DNA of 35,722 nt from Anaerolineae bacterium (GTDB lineage: Bacteria; Chloroflexota; Anaerolineae; Anaerolineales; Anaerolineaceae), in the NCBI GenBank assembly GCA_013177815.1, contig JABLXM010000034.1, positions 1 through 35,722 on the forward strand, given 5' to 3'. The notes beneath the pieces are model-generated. The model searched no databases and had not been told where the DNA came from. It saw only the letters and a list, made by a program, of their open reading frames with translations. Made by a program: the position numbers and the translations under genes. Positions 17,901 to 25,317 of this stretch are shown here, piece after piece (the stretch's first letter is position 1; every line of letters starts with the position of its first letter).

Positions 17901-20900
17901 GATGCCAACGAGCGCACCTACGATGACTCGCCGGGCGTGACGGTGGATGGTGATCAGGATGAGGACGACGCCATTTTCACCGTCGCTGCACCGACGCTTG
18001 CCAAGAACGATAACACCACCACCCAGGCTACCATTGCGGATGTCATCCCATATACCATCACGGTTGGCGGTCCGCTCGGCACGCTGCGCGACCTGGTGAT
18101 CGTCGATACGCTACCGCTCGGTTTGATCTACAACGGCGATGCTGCCATCAACGGCTTGCCTGCCACCGCGGTCACGGTCAGCAACCCCAACGACGGCAGC
18201 GCGCCGGTCATGCTGACCTGGAACTTCGGCGATGCCGCCAAGACGCTGGCGGATGCCACGATCACATTCAGCGCCCGGGTGGCGAACACGGACGGCAACA
18301 ATGCTGGTGATGGCAAGACCAATACCGTCACTTTGGATCACACCGAAGCCGGCGGCGACCCGGCGGAACAGCTCTCCGCTCAGGATTCCTTCACCGTCAT
18401 CGAGCCGTCCTTGACGGTCGAGAAGACGATCGTATCGTCGCCCTCCCCGGCGGACGCCGGCGGCGTGGTGACCTACCTTTTGACCATCATCGCTTCGGGC
18501 GGCGCCAACACCAGCCCCGCCTATGAAATCAGTATCACCGACAGCGTGCCGGCTGTCCTATCCATCAATCCGGCATCGGTCAGCGTTGGCGGCGCGAATG
18601 TGCTTGCCAACACCACCACCACGACGCAGCTCGATCTGGTGCTGGATACGCTGCTGCCCGGCGCCAGCGCCACCGTCCAGTTCGACGCCGTATTGCAAGC
18701 GGCGGTCGAGCCCGGGCAGGAGGTGAGCAACACCAGCGCCATCACCTACACCAATCAGCCGGGCGGCGTGACCGGTGAGCGCAGCGGTGATGGCACCCCC
18801 GGCAACGTGGACGACTACGAGGATGAGGATGATGCCGCCTTCACGACCGACCAACCGACCATTGCCAAAGCGCACGAGTTGACCTCGCTAGGCGACACAA
18901 CCAACCTCGACCTGGCGATCGGCGAGACCATCACCTATCGCCTGGCGGTCACCATGACGGAGGGCGCCACACCCGGCGTGCAGGTGATCGATCTGTTGCC
19001 CGACGGCATGCAGTTCCTGGGCGCCACCATCGACCGCACCGGCTTCAACGGCAGCGTGCCGGACCCACTCGTCACGGGCGGTGCAGCGGTGGGCGATGAT
19101 ATCACATTCGATTTCGGCGCCATCACGGTGGCTGGCGATGACGACCTCGCCAACAACACATTTGGCATCCTGGTCACCGCCCGCGTCGAAGACTTGCCCG
19201 GCAACGTCGGACTCAACCCGCCCGGTCAAACTGTGCTGCCGAATTCCGCCACGCTGCAGGTGAGTGGCAGCACGGCTGTCATACCTTCCAACACCGTCAA
19301 CGCCGTCGTGGTGGAGCCGCGCCTGGCGATCACCAAGACCATCCCCAGCGGCAACCTGATCGGACCCGATGACATCGTCACCTTCCAACTGCTGGTCGAG
19401 AACAGCGGTCCTGGACCGGCGTACGATATCGTGATTGAGGATCCCATTCCCAACGCCTATTTCGGCACCTTCATGGAAGGCACCACAGCGGCAGGATTCG
19501 CCTATAGCGCCGCGGTGGTTGGCTCCGATACCGTCGTACGCTACACCGGCGGCGCCATCCCTGCGGGTGGCTCTGCCACCTTCACTTTCACCGCCCGCGT
19601 GGTCACCATCAACCCCACCCAGGTGCTGACCAATATCGCGACCGTGACTGGGCACTCCACTTTACCGGGCGTCGACCGGTACGAACGGCAGGAGCCGCAG
19701 ACCGACGATTCCGAAGATCTGACCGGTTTTGTGCTGGACCTGGCAATCGACAAGACTGACAACGATGTGACCACCGGCGCCGGCAATATCCTGGTGTACG
19801 AGTTCACGGTCGAAAACCAGGGCAACCGCACTGCCAGCGGCGTGACCATCACGGAGAGCATTCCAACCTACACCAGTTTCGATGACCCCAACAGCACGCC
19901 GGGGTGGACTTGCGGCGCCACGGAGTGTACATTCACGATTGCCACCCTGCCGCCCGGCGGGTGGAGCGGCAACCCGCTGCGCTTCGCCGTGCTGGTGGAT
20001 GCCGGCATCCCGGCTACCATCGAGGAACTCACCAACACGGTCTCGATTGGGGATGATGGCACCAACGGTCCCGAGGTCGACCTGACCGACAACGATGACA
20101 ATGAGGTCACCCCGCTGGTTGCCACCCCCGACCTGCGCGTCACCAAAACCGACGGCGAATCTCAGGTTTCTGTCGGGGTCGTGCTGACCTACACCATCAC
20201 GGTCGATAATACCGGCGGGCAGGAAGCCACCGGGGTCGAATTGATCGACACCCTGCCGGATGAAGTCATCTTCGTCGATGCCAGCACCGGCAGTGGTGGC
20301 TGTGGCAGCATCAATTACACCCATGATGACCAGGCTGGCACGGTGACTTGGGACGCTTTCAGCTTGTTGGCAGGTGCCTCTTGCCAATTCACCGTCCGCG
20401 TGCAGGTGGACCCCAACCTGGACCCCGGTGTGCTCTCGATCACCAACGATGTCGAGGTGGCGGATGACGGCACCAACGGCGAGGACCCCACCCCAGAGAA
20501 CAACCAGGACGAAGATACCGACGAGCTGCGCAACCTTGCCAAAGCCCTCACCGATACCAGCGATACCTTCACCAGTGGTGCGGAGGTCTCGATTGGCGAG
20601 GTGCTGACCTACCAGGTGCGCCTGAATGTGGCGGGCAATGCCACCCTCAACGAACTCAATTTGATCGATATCCTCGACCAGGGGCTGGCGTTCGTGCGCT
20701 GCGTCTCCATCGAAGGAACCAACCTGAGCGCCAGCACCGACTTCACCACCTTATGCCAGAACCCGACGGTCAGCGAATATCCCGCCCTCTCCAGTGCGAC
20801 AGAAAACCTGGGGCGGCAGGTGGTGTATGATTTTGGCACCCTGGTGAACGGCGACTCTGCCGACACGACCCTGACTGTCACTTACCAGGTGGTGGTGCTG

Positions 20901-22025
20901 GATAACAGCGGGAACAACCGGGGCGATACGCTGGCGAACCAGGCGCAGTGGACCTGGACCGGCGGCGACCTGAGCGGTCAATCCGGTCCGGTCACCATTG
21001 TCGAACCAGACCTGTCACTGAGCAAAGCGGTCGGGTCATCGGTTGCTACGGTTGGCAGTATCGTGACCTATACTCTGCGGGTGGCGCATACTGCTGCCAG
21101 CGATACGCCTGCCCAAGATGTCATCCTGACCGACATGATTCCCTCCGAGCTACGCTACGTCTCCGATTCAGCCGAGGTGATCAGTGGGCAGGCAGCCACC
21201 GCGATCACCTTCACACCGCCCAACCAGTTGGTGGTACAGTGGGACACCTTCGATCTGACCGGCGAAACCACGGTGATCCGTTTCCGCGCGGTGGTGCGTT
21301 CGATACCGCCGGGCAGCGAGGTGACCAATACTGCCAACCTGGCATGGTCCAGCCTGCCGGGCGACTACCGCAATCCGCCGCAAGCGCCCATCTCCAGCTT
21401 CAACCCTGGTCTTTCCCACGAACGCGATTATGACCCAGGCTCGCCGGTGGATATCTATGGCGAGCAGACGGTCGTTACCTTGACCACGCCGGAGCAACTG
21501 CCTGCTACCGGCTTTGCGCCGGGTGTGGTCACCTTGCTGCCGCCCCAGACTGTCGATTACCAGGACCTGGGCGACGTGGTGCTCAATATTCCGGCGTTGA
21601 CGCTGCAGGCACCGCTTACCGGCGTGCCCTACGGCGCAGACGGCTGGGATTTGCGTTGGTTGAACGGACAGGTGGGTTACCTGGAAGGCACCGCCTTCCC
21701 AACCTGGGTGGGCAACACCGGTCTGACCGGACACGTCTATAACGCCGACGGTAGCCCGGGACCGTTCCTCAATTTGGGCAACCTGCGCTGGGGTGACGTG
21801 ATCTACCTGGACGCTTACGGGCAGCGCTACAAGTACGAAGTGCGGACGGCGGAAACGCTGACGCCCTGGAACCTGACGCCGCTCCGACACGAGAACTACA
21901 CCTGGCTGACGCTGCTGACCTGCAAAGGGTTCAACGAATTCACCAACACCTATGACTTCCGCATTGCGGTGCGCGCTGTGTTGGTTTCGGTGGAAGCCAT
22001 CCCGCCAGCCGGAACCGTGCCGTAA
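11970..22025 (+). CDS. Giant secreted DUF11-repeat protein with LPATGF motif and C-terminal sortase domain
   Basis: The protein has 3351 residues and is probably an exported adhesin or fibre. It begins with a signal peptide (basic start, hydrophobic residues about 19-35, Ala-rich cleavage region before ASPVSAKP). About 18 beta-sandwich repeats of the DUF11/isopeptide-domain type follow; the recurring pattern is EPxLxVxK...GDxVxYTIxVxN...DxLPxG. From about residue 1005 two repeat types alternate. LPATGF is at residues 3177-3182. A complete sortase domain follows (about 3195-3350): His3255 in LTGHV, Cys3318 in LLTC, and Arg3331 (or 3335) in RIAVRAVLV. No membrane segment or basic tail follows LPATG, so it is not a classical wall-sorting signal. 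The protein may crosslink or anchor itself or partners; that is inference. The downstream gene is convergent. Confidence 0.92.
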   Translation: MILLRKSHCNPGGSISLWWAGRIVLLTALITSSFAQSASPVSAKPLLGPIANISASIPSEVPIGADFTFTVTFDNDNTSPGYGPFIDLAFPVNGADGAAGTDTPDGIDFIGATYLGVPVEATEVTFDVNGEALHPYARGTDGQYLTIYGTPGDKIVSLRLPFGSFVPDQPPATIEVTAHISELADLDTDLSIAYRAGYMFGTNPLDDWCCDPVILQPSGNDSTTDWYEASVRPTLFTLTKTYPDPENETATGPNFPRSYRITATVAGGQSVDNLVISDILPDNLQFLNLVSPSASSCSSLPDTTVPGGTITCEFGTISGSASIVYRYFIPEYTASSYVWNASLGQYELDPNPDNRTFVIDPENGDDVDSVDDASAEADWEPNDDRDLPAMHIISDSTPADHTLTDKSIAIQKTVRNVSDSNNSPGDFLEYTLEFQISDFFAFEGIDITDVFNDGQLFVPSFTPTLVVVEHGVASSAPIDSTNYTVTRDTCPATPGVCSGDTTMVFHVSDELLSRSLDGDVLGGCVPQGGTGGGAPDCDVEDHGGSIATIIFRTQIQDEFTDQYPSGDLSVDQGDTSGNSVDVQANLLSTVDLSPLGASESDGSSASFSISRGSLTKAIYAVNGSTTFDMPLRINAGDNITYRLRYTLPTSDFEDLVISDYLPLPIFDATEVGAVANLTALCDSDGGTADPLAPPAGSACINNGNPADPLDADTYHLLTPPPAPIAPSLQSFGADNKLVFTYGDYDHPTSSPTQIELLFTVTTTDNPFADGLYLTNQANVYEYSTNAGEQTADAIIQIQLSEPYLVTSKGVIATDSPTAVFSPAASGPVTFNAPGTAGKRWDTADVISSNAIAANPIDSNLAGIDGGDLVSFAIVVENQGSGSNGAFDIVVKDDLPAGFVIPGSGINLAVYRGDGVPISYTQLSGGLLGDGIQLDDPGATGVCQHYDPEDGTNIAIITFDLQVDSNIAPNAEITNTGSVTNYAATEGGPDFTGTNADLSDDAMVTARDASATKTLDGSEIATAPNDGNEAVVGELVAFTTELELPEGLLQTLALEDTLDSGLAFVGCTFDPELDVSAGVTAAPYPPGGLLPNVCATPSVDPGGGSFSLSFGDVVNTNSSNGTPETLQVHIIAVVTNVAAASQGTLLRNSATWSYTGGSVSAQSEQVRVIEPQLRVDKSASVTSGDAGDVVDFTITIDHSPTSQAHAYNATFSDIIPVGYTYVPASLDCDDGSLDPDALTCVENSGTITAAWTTFNQGETSIIKFSAVIDDDVPPGALLQNIANVAWTSMDGDLTSPRSSYSDVSTERTGDTANPGGNENDYRASDSADVRVDSAPEKYLIASSEAHTGVVGGTERLVIGEIVRYRLVTRWPEGVTQGVQIRENLPAGLQYINGTAKVALVSDQDGACTTPSFTSSLLDPDPEICGDENTLASITPTQVMQDDAVSNNAINNDDVYSSGTDVYFKFSNLNNSDRDASSEYILIEFNALVVNETANIQNRQLLNDFTVIINGGTVATSSSVEARVAEPNLTILKARVSTGTDAGDTTVYRVTVTNNSNTLYGNNAAAAFDLVITDPLNAWLDLLAAGDVVVTTCPAYATCTNTSDAGTEQVTVNVDRLNPGDQVIFTVSVRIRDNAPARQTIANTARVGYTSLPGVNGTTGNPTGSDNTGTPGASDGERIGVDASALNDYRTTEGESYSLNAPAVTKLAANPTAYPIGGLVVFPIRVTLPEGETRNLRVEDRLPDGLGYVSYQVITSAAASGGLLTNDYYGAAQLPVPTVSGGSGNGVDVTFTFGNTQNNPNGNSNDNAFLVLVAARVLDVSTNQLGVSLTNNGRLIYTNPNNGTNTTIDGGNRNITIVEPRIETTKQVDPTSNVENGTLLTYTVTFSNSGTSTAYEVTAEDTLAQGVTFTALLGCEMPPGTPVPANATPGSGTVAFGEWDIAINETLMCTYTATADGSLHLTGDHTNTIDADWSSVDGSDANERTYDDSPGVTVDGDQDEDDAIFTVAAPTLAKNDNTTTQATIADVIPYTITVGGPLGTLRDLVIVDTLPLGLIYNGDAAINGLPATAVTVSNPNDGSAPVMLTWNFGDAAKTLADATITFSARVANTDGNNAGDGKTNTVTLDHTEAGGDPAEQLSAQDSFTVIEPSLTVEKTIVSSPSPADAGGVVTYLLTIIASGGANTSPAYEISITDSVPAVLSINPASVSVGGANVLANTTTTTQLDLVLDTLLPGASATVQFDAVLQAAVEPGQEVSNTSAITYTNQPGGVTGERSGDGTPGNVDDYEDEDDAAFTTDQPTIAKAHELTSLGDTTNLDLAIGETITYRLAVTMTEGATPGVQVIDLLPDGMQFLGATIDRTGFNGSVPDPLVTGGAAVGDDITFDFGAITVAGDDDLANNTFGILVTARVEDLPGNVGLNPPGQTVLPNSATLQVSGSTAVIPSNTVNAVVVEPRLAITKTIPSGNLIGPDDIVTFQLLVENSGPGPAYDIVIEDPIPNAYFGTFMEGTTAAGFAYSAAVVGSDTVVRYTGGAIPAGGSATFTFTARVVTINPTQVLTNIATVTGHSTLPGVDRYERQEPQTDDSEDLTGFVLDLAIDKTDNDVTTGAGNILVYEFTVENQGNRTASGVTITESIPTYTSFDDPNSTPGWTCGATECTFTIATLPPGGWSGNPLRFAVLVDAGIPATIEELTNTVSIGDDGTNGPEVDLTDNDDNEVTPLVATPDLRVTKTDGESQVSVGVVLTYTITVDNTGGQEATGVELIDTLPDEVIFVDASTGSGGCGSINYTHDDQAGTVTWDAFSLLAGASCQFTVRVQVDPNLDPGVLSITNDVEVADDGTNGEDPTPENNQDEDTDELRNLAKALTDTSDTFTSGAEVSIGEVLTYQVRLNVAGNATLNELNLIDILDQGLAFVRCVSIEGTNLSASTDFTTLCQNPTVSEYPALSSATENLGRQVVYDFGTLVNGDSADTTLTVTYQVVVLDNSGNNRGDTLANQAQWTWTGGDLSGQSGPVTIVEPDLSLSKAVGSSVATVGSIVTYTLRVAHTAASDTPAQDVILTDMIPSELRYVSDSAEVISGQAATAITFTPPNQLVVQWDTFDLTGETTVIRFRAVVRSIPPGSEVTNTANLAWSSLPGDYRNPPQAPISSFNPGLSHERDYDPGSPVDIYGEQTVVTLTTPEQLPATGFAPGVVTLLPPQTVDYQDLGDVVLNIPALTLQAPLTGVPYGADGWDLRWLNGQVGYLEGTAFPTWVGNTGLTGHVYNADGSPGPFLNLGNLRWGDVIYLDAYGQRYKYEVRTAETLTPWNLTPLRHENYTWLTLLTCKGFNEFTNTYDFRIAVRAVLVSVEAIPPAGTVP
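21498..21515 (+). other. LPATGF motif preceding the fused sortase domain
   Basis: These bases encode residues 3177-3182 of the giant protein. The motif matches the LPxTG consensus recognised by class A/D-like sortases and is only about 20 residues from the start of the sortase domain in the same chain. It is not followed by a transmembrane helix and an Arg/Lys tail. Confidence 0.7.
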
Positions 22026-22237
22026 AGAGCTCGATCCATCCACGCGGTAGATACGCCTCGCCCGTGGGCTTCAATCTTGAAATCGGGGGCTGTCCCAAAA
22101 GTCAGATTCGTCATGCTGAGCGAAGCGCGAAGTCCCCGCAGGGGGAAGCATCTCCCCTGTTAATGAAAAACTCCTTCCCGCGCCATGATAAATTAATCAC
22201 TTTTGGGACACCCACTTTGTTTGTATTATCTTGGTCT
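22026..22237. other. Convergent intergenic region between the giant gene and lysS
   Basis: The stretch has no gene and consists mainly of TIR element copy 3. No other terminator-like hairpin with a T-tract is visible on either strand. Confidence 0.6.
22091..22210 (+). mobile_element. MITE-like 120-bp element, copy 3
   Basis: The element is flanked by TGTCCCAAAAGT and ACTTTTGGGACA and is almost identical to copy 1 (I see one difference, in the run of C after CATCT). It has the same orientation as the other two copies. It starts 66 nt after the giant gene and ends 28 nt from the lysS stop. Confidence 0.78.
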
Positions 22238-23755
22238 TCAGTCCTCTTCACGTTCCCGCAAGTGCGGGAAGAGGATCACTTCGCGGATGGTCTTGCGGTC
22301 GGTCAGCAGCATCGTCAGGCGGTCGATGCCCATGCCAAAGCCGCCGTTGGGCGGCATGCCATAGGACATGGCGCGCAGGTAATCCTCGTCCATGGGGTGG
22401 CGCTCTTCATCGTCGTCTTCGTAATCGCGACCCATTTCCAGGAAGCGGCTTTCCTGGTCCAGCGGGTCGTTCAACTCTGTGAAGGCGTTGCACAATTCCA
22501 TCCCGCCGATGAACCCTTCGAAGCGCTCAACGGTAGTAGGGTCGCCGGGTTTGGACTTTGCCAACGGCGAGATATCGCGCGGGTAATCGTACAGGAAGGT
22601 CGGCTGGATGAAGGTGGGCTCCAGGTAATCGCCCAGCAGCCCATCGATCAACTTGCCGCGCGTCGAGCCTGGCTTGAACGGCAGGTCTTTGGCTTTCATC
22701 GCCGCCGCCAGCGATGCGTCATCCGGGCAGGCGGCAATGTCAATGCCGGTGGCGTCCAGCAGCGCTTGCCGCAGGTTCAGGCGCTGCCAGGGTTTTGTCA
22801 GGTCGATGGTATTGCCGTCGTAGGCGATGATCGTGGTTCCCAGCGCCGCCTGCGCCACGAAACGCACCATCTCTTCGGTCAGGTCCATCACCTTGAGGTA
22901 ATCGGCGTACGCCCAGTAGAACTCCAGTTGTGTGAACTCCGGGTTATGTTTAAAGGATACCCCTTCGTTGCGGAAATCGCGCCCGATCTCGTACACGCCG
23001 CGGAACATGCCCACCAGCAGACGTTTGAGGTACAACTCGAACGAAATGCGCAGGAACAGATCCTGCTTCAACTGGTTGTGGTGGGTGACGAACGGCTTGG
23101 CGGCGGCTCCGCCATAGATGGGCTGTAGGATGGGCGTTTCCACCTCGATGAAGTCGCGCTCATCCAGGAATTCGCGCAATGCGCGTGTGATGCGGGCGCG
23201 GGCGCGGAAAACCTCACGTACCTCCGGGTTGACTGCCAGGTCGGCGTAACGCTGGCGATAGCGCGTCTCGGGGTCCGAGAGGGTGGCGTGCCGCACCACT
23301 TCGCCATCCACCACCTCGTCCTTGGCTGCCGGCAGCGGTGTGACCGCCTTTGCCAGCATGCGCAGACTGCTCACCAGCAGCGTCACCTCGTTGGTCTTGG
23401 TGCGCATCAAGGTGCCGTTGGCTTCGACGAAGTCGCCCAGGTCGTAGTAGTCGCGCAATTGCGCCATCAACGCTTCGCCCACTTCATTGACCCGCAACAT
23501 CAACTGCACCCTGCCGCTGCCGTCTTCGATGTGGGCGAACGCCAGCTTGCCCATCAGGCGCAGCGAACGCACACGCCCTGCCAGGGTGGTTGAAATCACG
23601 GCATCGCCGCCGTCAGCTTCAGCTTTGAGGAAAGCGTTCACAGCGCCCTGGATGGCGAGCGTAGGTTCGGCGCGCGTTGGGTAGGGTTCCAGCCCGGCGG
23701 CGCGCATCTGGTGAATCTTCTCAATGCGGATCTTTTCAAGTTCGTTGGTTTCCAT
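22238..23755 (-). CDS. lysS: Lysyl-tRNA synthetase (class II)
   Basis: This cytosolic class II synthetase charges tRNA-Lys. The 505-residue protein has the usual length. An N-terminal OB-fold anticodon-binding domain (about 50-150) precedes the catalytic core. Motif 2 reads FRNEGVSFKHNPEFTQLEFY and motif 3 reads GMGIDRLTML near the C-terminus. ATG 23753-23755 (METNELEKIRIEKI) is chosen over an upstream start at 23797, because the longer reading would run through the greA terminator; AAGGGAAG lies just upstream of the chosen ATG. It follows greA on the same strand, separated by an intrinsic terminator, so it depends on read-through or on a promoter overlapping the terminator. Confidence 0.96.
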   Translation of the reverse strand: METNELEKIRIEKIHQMRAAGLEPYPTRAEPTLAIQGAVNAFLKAEADGGDAVISTTLAGRVRSLRLMGKLAFAHIEDGSGRVQLMLRVNEVGEALMAQLRDYYDLGDFVEANGTLMRTKTNEVTLLVSSLRMLAKAVTPLPAAKDEVVDGEVVRHATLSDPETRYRQRYADLAVNPEVREVFRARARITRALREFLDERDFIEVETPILQPIYGGAAAKPFVTHHNQLKQDLFLRISFELYLKRLLVGMFRGVYEIGRDFRNEGVSFKHNPEFTQLEFYWAYADYLKVMDLTEEMVRFVAQAALGTTIIAYDGNTIDLTKPWQRLNLRQALLDATGIDIAACPDDASLAAAMKAKDLPFKPGSTRGKLIDGLLGDYLEPTFIQPTFLYDYPRDISPLAKSKPGDPTTVERFEGFIGGMELCNAFTELNDPLDQESRFLEMGRDYEDDDEERHPMDEDYLRAMSYGMPPNGGFGMGIDRLTMLLTDRKTIREVILFPHLREREED

Positions 23756-23770
23756 TGGCGTCTTCCCTTC

Positions 23771-23807
23771 CAAATAAAAACCCCGCCCTCGATACAACGG
23801 GGCGGGG
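23771..23807 (-). terminator. Intrinsic terminator between greA and lysS
   Basis: On the minus strand CCCCGCCC (complement of 23800-23807) pairs with GGGCGGGG (complement of 23781-23788): an 8-bp all-GC stem with an 11-nt loop, followed by TTTTTATTT. It lies 20 nt after the greA stop and 25 nt before the lysS ATG. Confidence 0.85.
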
Positions 23808-23827
23808 CGAATTCTCCTGCCCCAGGC

Positions 23828-24289
23828 TTACTCCACCTTCATGACTTTCACGATGAACGAGCCGGCTGGCGCGTCCACCTGCACACGGTCGCCGGCTTTG
23901 TGTCCGATGAGCGCTTTTCCCAGCGGCGATTCGTTCGAGATCTTGCCCTCTGAGGGGTTGGCTTCTGCTGCGCCGACGATATCGTAGATCTCGGGTGGGT
24001 TGTCTTCCTCTTTGATCGTCACCGTCGTGCCGATCTGGACGCTATCCGCCGGCAGTGTTTCGTCGACCACGCGCGCGGTCGCCAACAGCACCTCCAGTTC
24101 CTTGATGCGCCCTTCCAGGAAAGCTTGCTCGTTCTTGGCGGCTTCGTACTCGGCGTTCTCGATCAATTCGCCGCCTTCCATCGCTTCGTGCAGACGGTCC
24201 GCCACCTCCTTGCGTTTGGTGGTGCGCAGGTACTCCAGTTCGTCCTGCAGTTTTCGATACCCTTCGGATGTCAGATAAGTGACAGGCAT
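23828..24289 (-). CDS. greA: Transcription elongation factor GreA
   Basis: GreA inserts its coiled coil into the RNA polymerase secondary channel and stimulates cleavage of backtracked transcripts. The 153-residue protein has the normal length. The N-terminal coiled coil (about 1-75) carries the acidic tip GELIENAEYEAAKNEQ (residues about 40-55), and the C-terminal FKBP-like domain contains ISNESPLGKALIG. The start ATG is at 24287-24289. A strong promoter lies about 140 nt upstream, giving a long leader with a U8 run. A terminator follows the gene. Confidence 0.96.
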   Translation of the reverse strand: MPVTYLTSEGYRKLQDELEYLRTTKRKEVADRLHEAMEGGELIENAEYEAAKNEQAFLEGRIKELEVLLATARVVDETLPADSVQIGTTVTIKEEDNPPEIYDIVGAAEANPSEGKISNESPLGKALIGHKAGDRVQVDAPAGSFIVKVMKVE

Positions 24290-24424
24290 GTTTAACTCGT
24301 TGGTGGTTTGATTGTCTCCGGGCGGACAGTCAACTATCCGTCATCTGGAAACATGGATAAAAAAAACTCCCTAAAAAAGGAAATTCTCGCAAATACCCCG
24401 AATGGCTTGGGTTGAAGTTGATAA

Positions 24425-24453
24425 ATCATACCATAACCGGGAATGAATTGCAA
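24425..24453 (-). promoter_or_regulatory. greA: Promoter of greA
   Basis: On the minus strand, -35 TTGCAA (24448-24453), a 17-nt spacer and -10 TATGAT (24425-24430) give a leader of roughly 130 nt before the greA ATG. The leader contains a weak hairpin followed by eight U (complement of 24359-24366). Confidence 0.6.
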
Positions 24454-24463
24454 GCAAAAAAAG

Positions 24464-24495
24464 TTTTTTCTCGGTGCCTTTGCGCCTTTGTGGTC
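24464..24495 (+). repeat. Dispersed intergenic repeat of the CTC-GTGCCT-TTGTGGT type
   Basis: The tract TTTTTTCTCGGTGCCTTTGC... ending CTTTGTGGTC resembles the pyrimidine-rich CTCTGTGTCTCCGTGCCTCTGTGG sequence at 35498-35521 and the end of the window (35708-35722). It lies between the greA promoter and the LmbE-like gene. Function is unknown. Confidence 0.4.
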
Positions 24496-24513
24496 AATGC
24501 CCTGCCGCCAGCA

Positions 24514-25281
24514 TCACGGCAGGTTCACCCGCGCGTGCCCGCTGGCGAGCAGCAGGCGCGCCAGCGCGTCATCCGGTGGGCTGGTGATCTCTGGCAGGCG
24601 CCGGCGCAGGCTCTCGGTGCCCAGCATCACCTCCGGCACCGTCAGCGCGCGACCAGCGGCTTCGGAAGCTCGCCGCACGAACAGCGCGTGCTGGCTGCGG
24701 TGGCACAGCGCCGCAGCGCTCTTTTGCGGCAGCATGCTGGTCACGTCCAGGATCAGGTGCGCCGGGTCGTCGTCGTTTTGCAGCCGTGGTTTGGGGTGAT
24801 CGGGGAATGCCGCCTGGCAGGTGTACAACAGCGGCGCAGCGGTGGGCATGCCGGCGACTGCAGCCAGCGCAGAGCGATGGCAGAGCAGGTGGGCGGGGTG
24901 CCCGTATTCGCCGTTCGAACCGTGGGTGATGACCGCGTCCGGCTTCACCTGGTGGATCGTCTGGCGTACCTCGGTCACCAGGCGTTCGAAATCCTGTGTA
25001 AAGGGGTACAGCGCTTCACCCTCGCCCACCAGCGGGTCGATATAACCCAGGAAGCGCAGTTCGCCGCCACCCAGGGCGCGAACGGCGCATTCCAGTTCGG
25101 AGGTGCGCACGCGTCCCAATTCAGCCTGCCGGCAGATGGGCGGGTCGCCGCGCTCGCCGCCCTCGCCGCGGGTGGCGCACAGATGAGTGACGCGCGCGCC
25201 CAATTCGATCAACAACGCCAGCGTGCCCCCCATCAACATGGTTTCGTCGTCCGGGTGTGCGTAGTATGCCAGGATGTTCAT
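24514..25281 (-). CDS. LmbE/PIG-L family zinc-dependent deacetylase
   Basis: The 255-residue protein is of a family that removes N-acetyl groups from GlcNAc-type conjugates (for example MshB, BshB, PIG-L). The zinc-site motif AHPDDE is at residues 8-13, and a second ligand region, HGSNGEYGHPAH, is near residues 120-131. It is predicted to be cytosolic, with no signal peptide. The start ATG 25279-25281 lies in a 118-nt divergent region shared with the SPFH gene. The substrate is unknown: bacillithiol-like thiol synthesis is possible, but nothing in the neighbourhood supports it. Confidence 0.93.
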   Translation of the reverse strand: MNILAYYAHPDDETMLMGGTLALLIELGARVTHLCATRGEGGERGDPPICRQAELGRVRTSELECAVRALGGGELRFLGYIDPLVGEGEALYPFTQDFERLVTEVRQTIHQVKPDAVITHGSNGEYGHPAHLLCHRSALAAVAGMPTAAPLLYTCQAAFPDHPKPRLQNDDDPAHLILDVTSMLPQKSAAALCHRSQHALFVRRASEAAGRALTVPEVMLGTESLRRRLPEITSPPDDALARLLLASGHARVNLP

Positions 25282-25317
25282 TCGATCTCCATACCCAACT
25301 TTTCTATATCCGCAGGG

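Noticed and set aside
21498-21515. LPATGF as a classical cell-wall sorting signal
   Set aside because: It has no hydrophobic segment and basic tail after it; a sortase domain follows instead, so it is reported as a different arrangement.
23756-23797. Upstream start extending lysS by 14 residues
   Set aside because: It would place coding sequence through the greA terminator hairpin; the internal ATG at 23755 has its own ribosome binding site.
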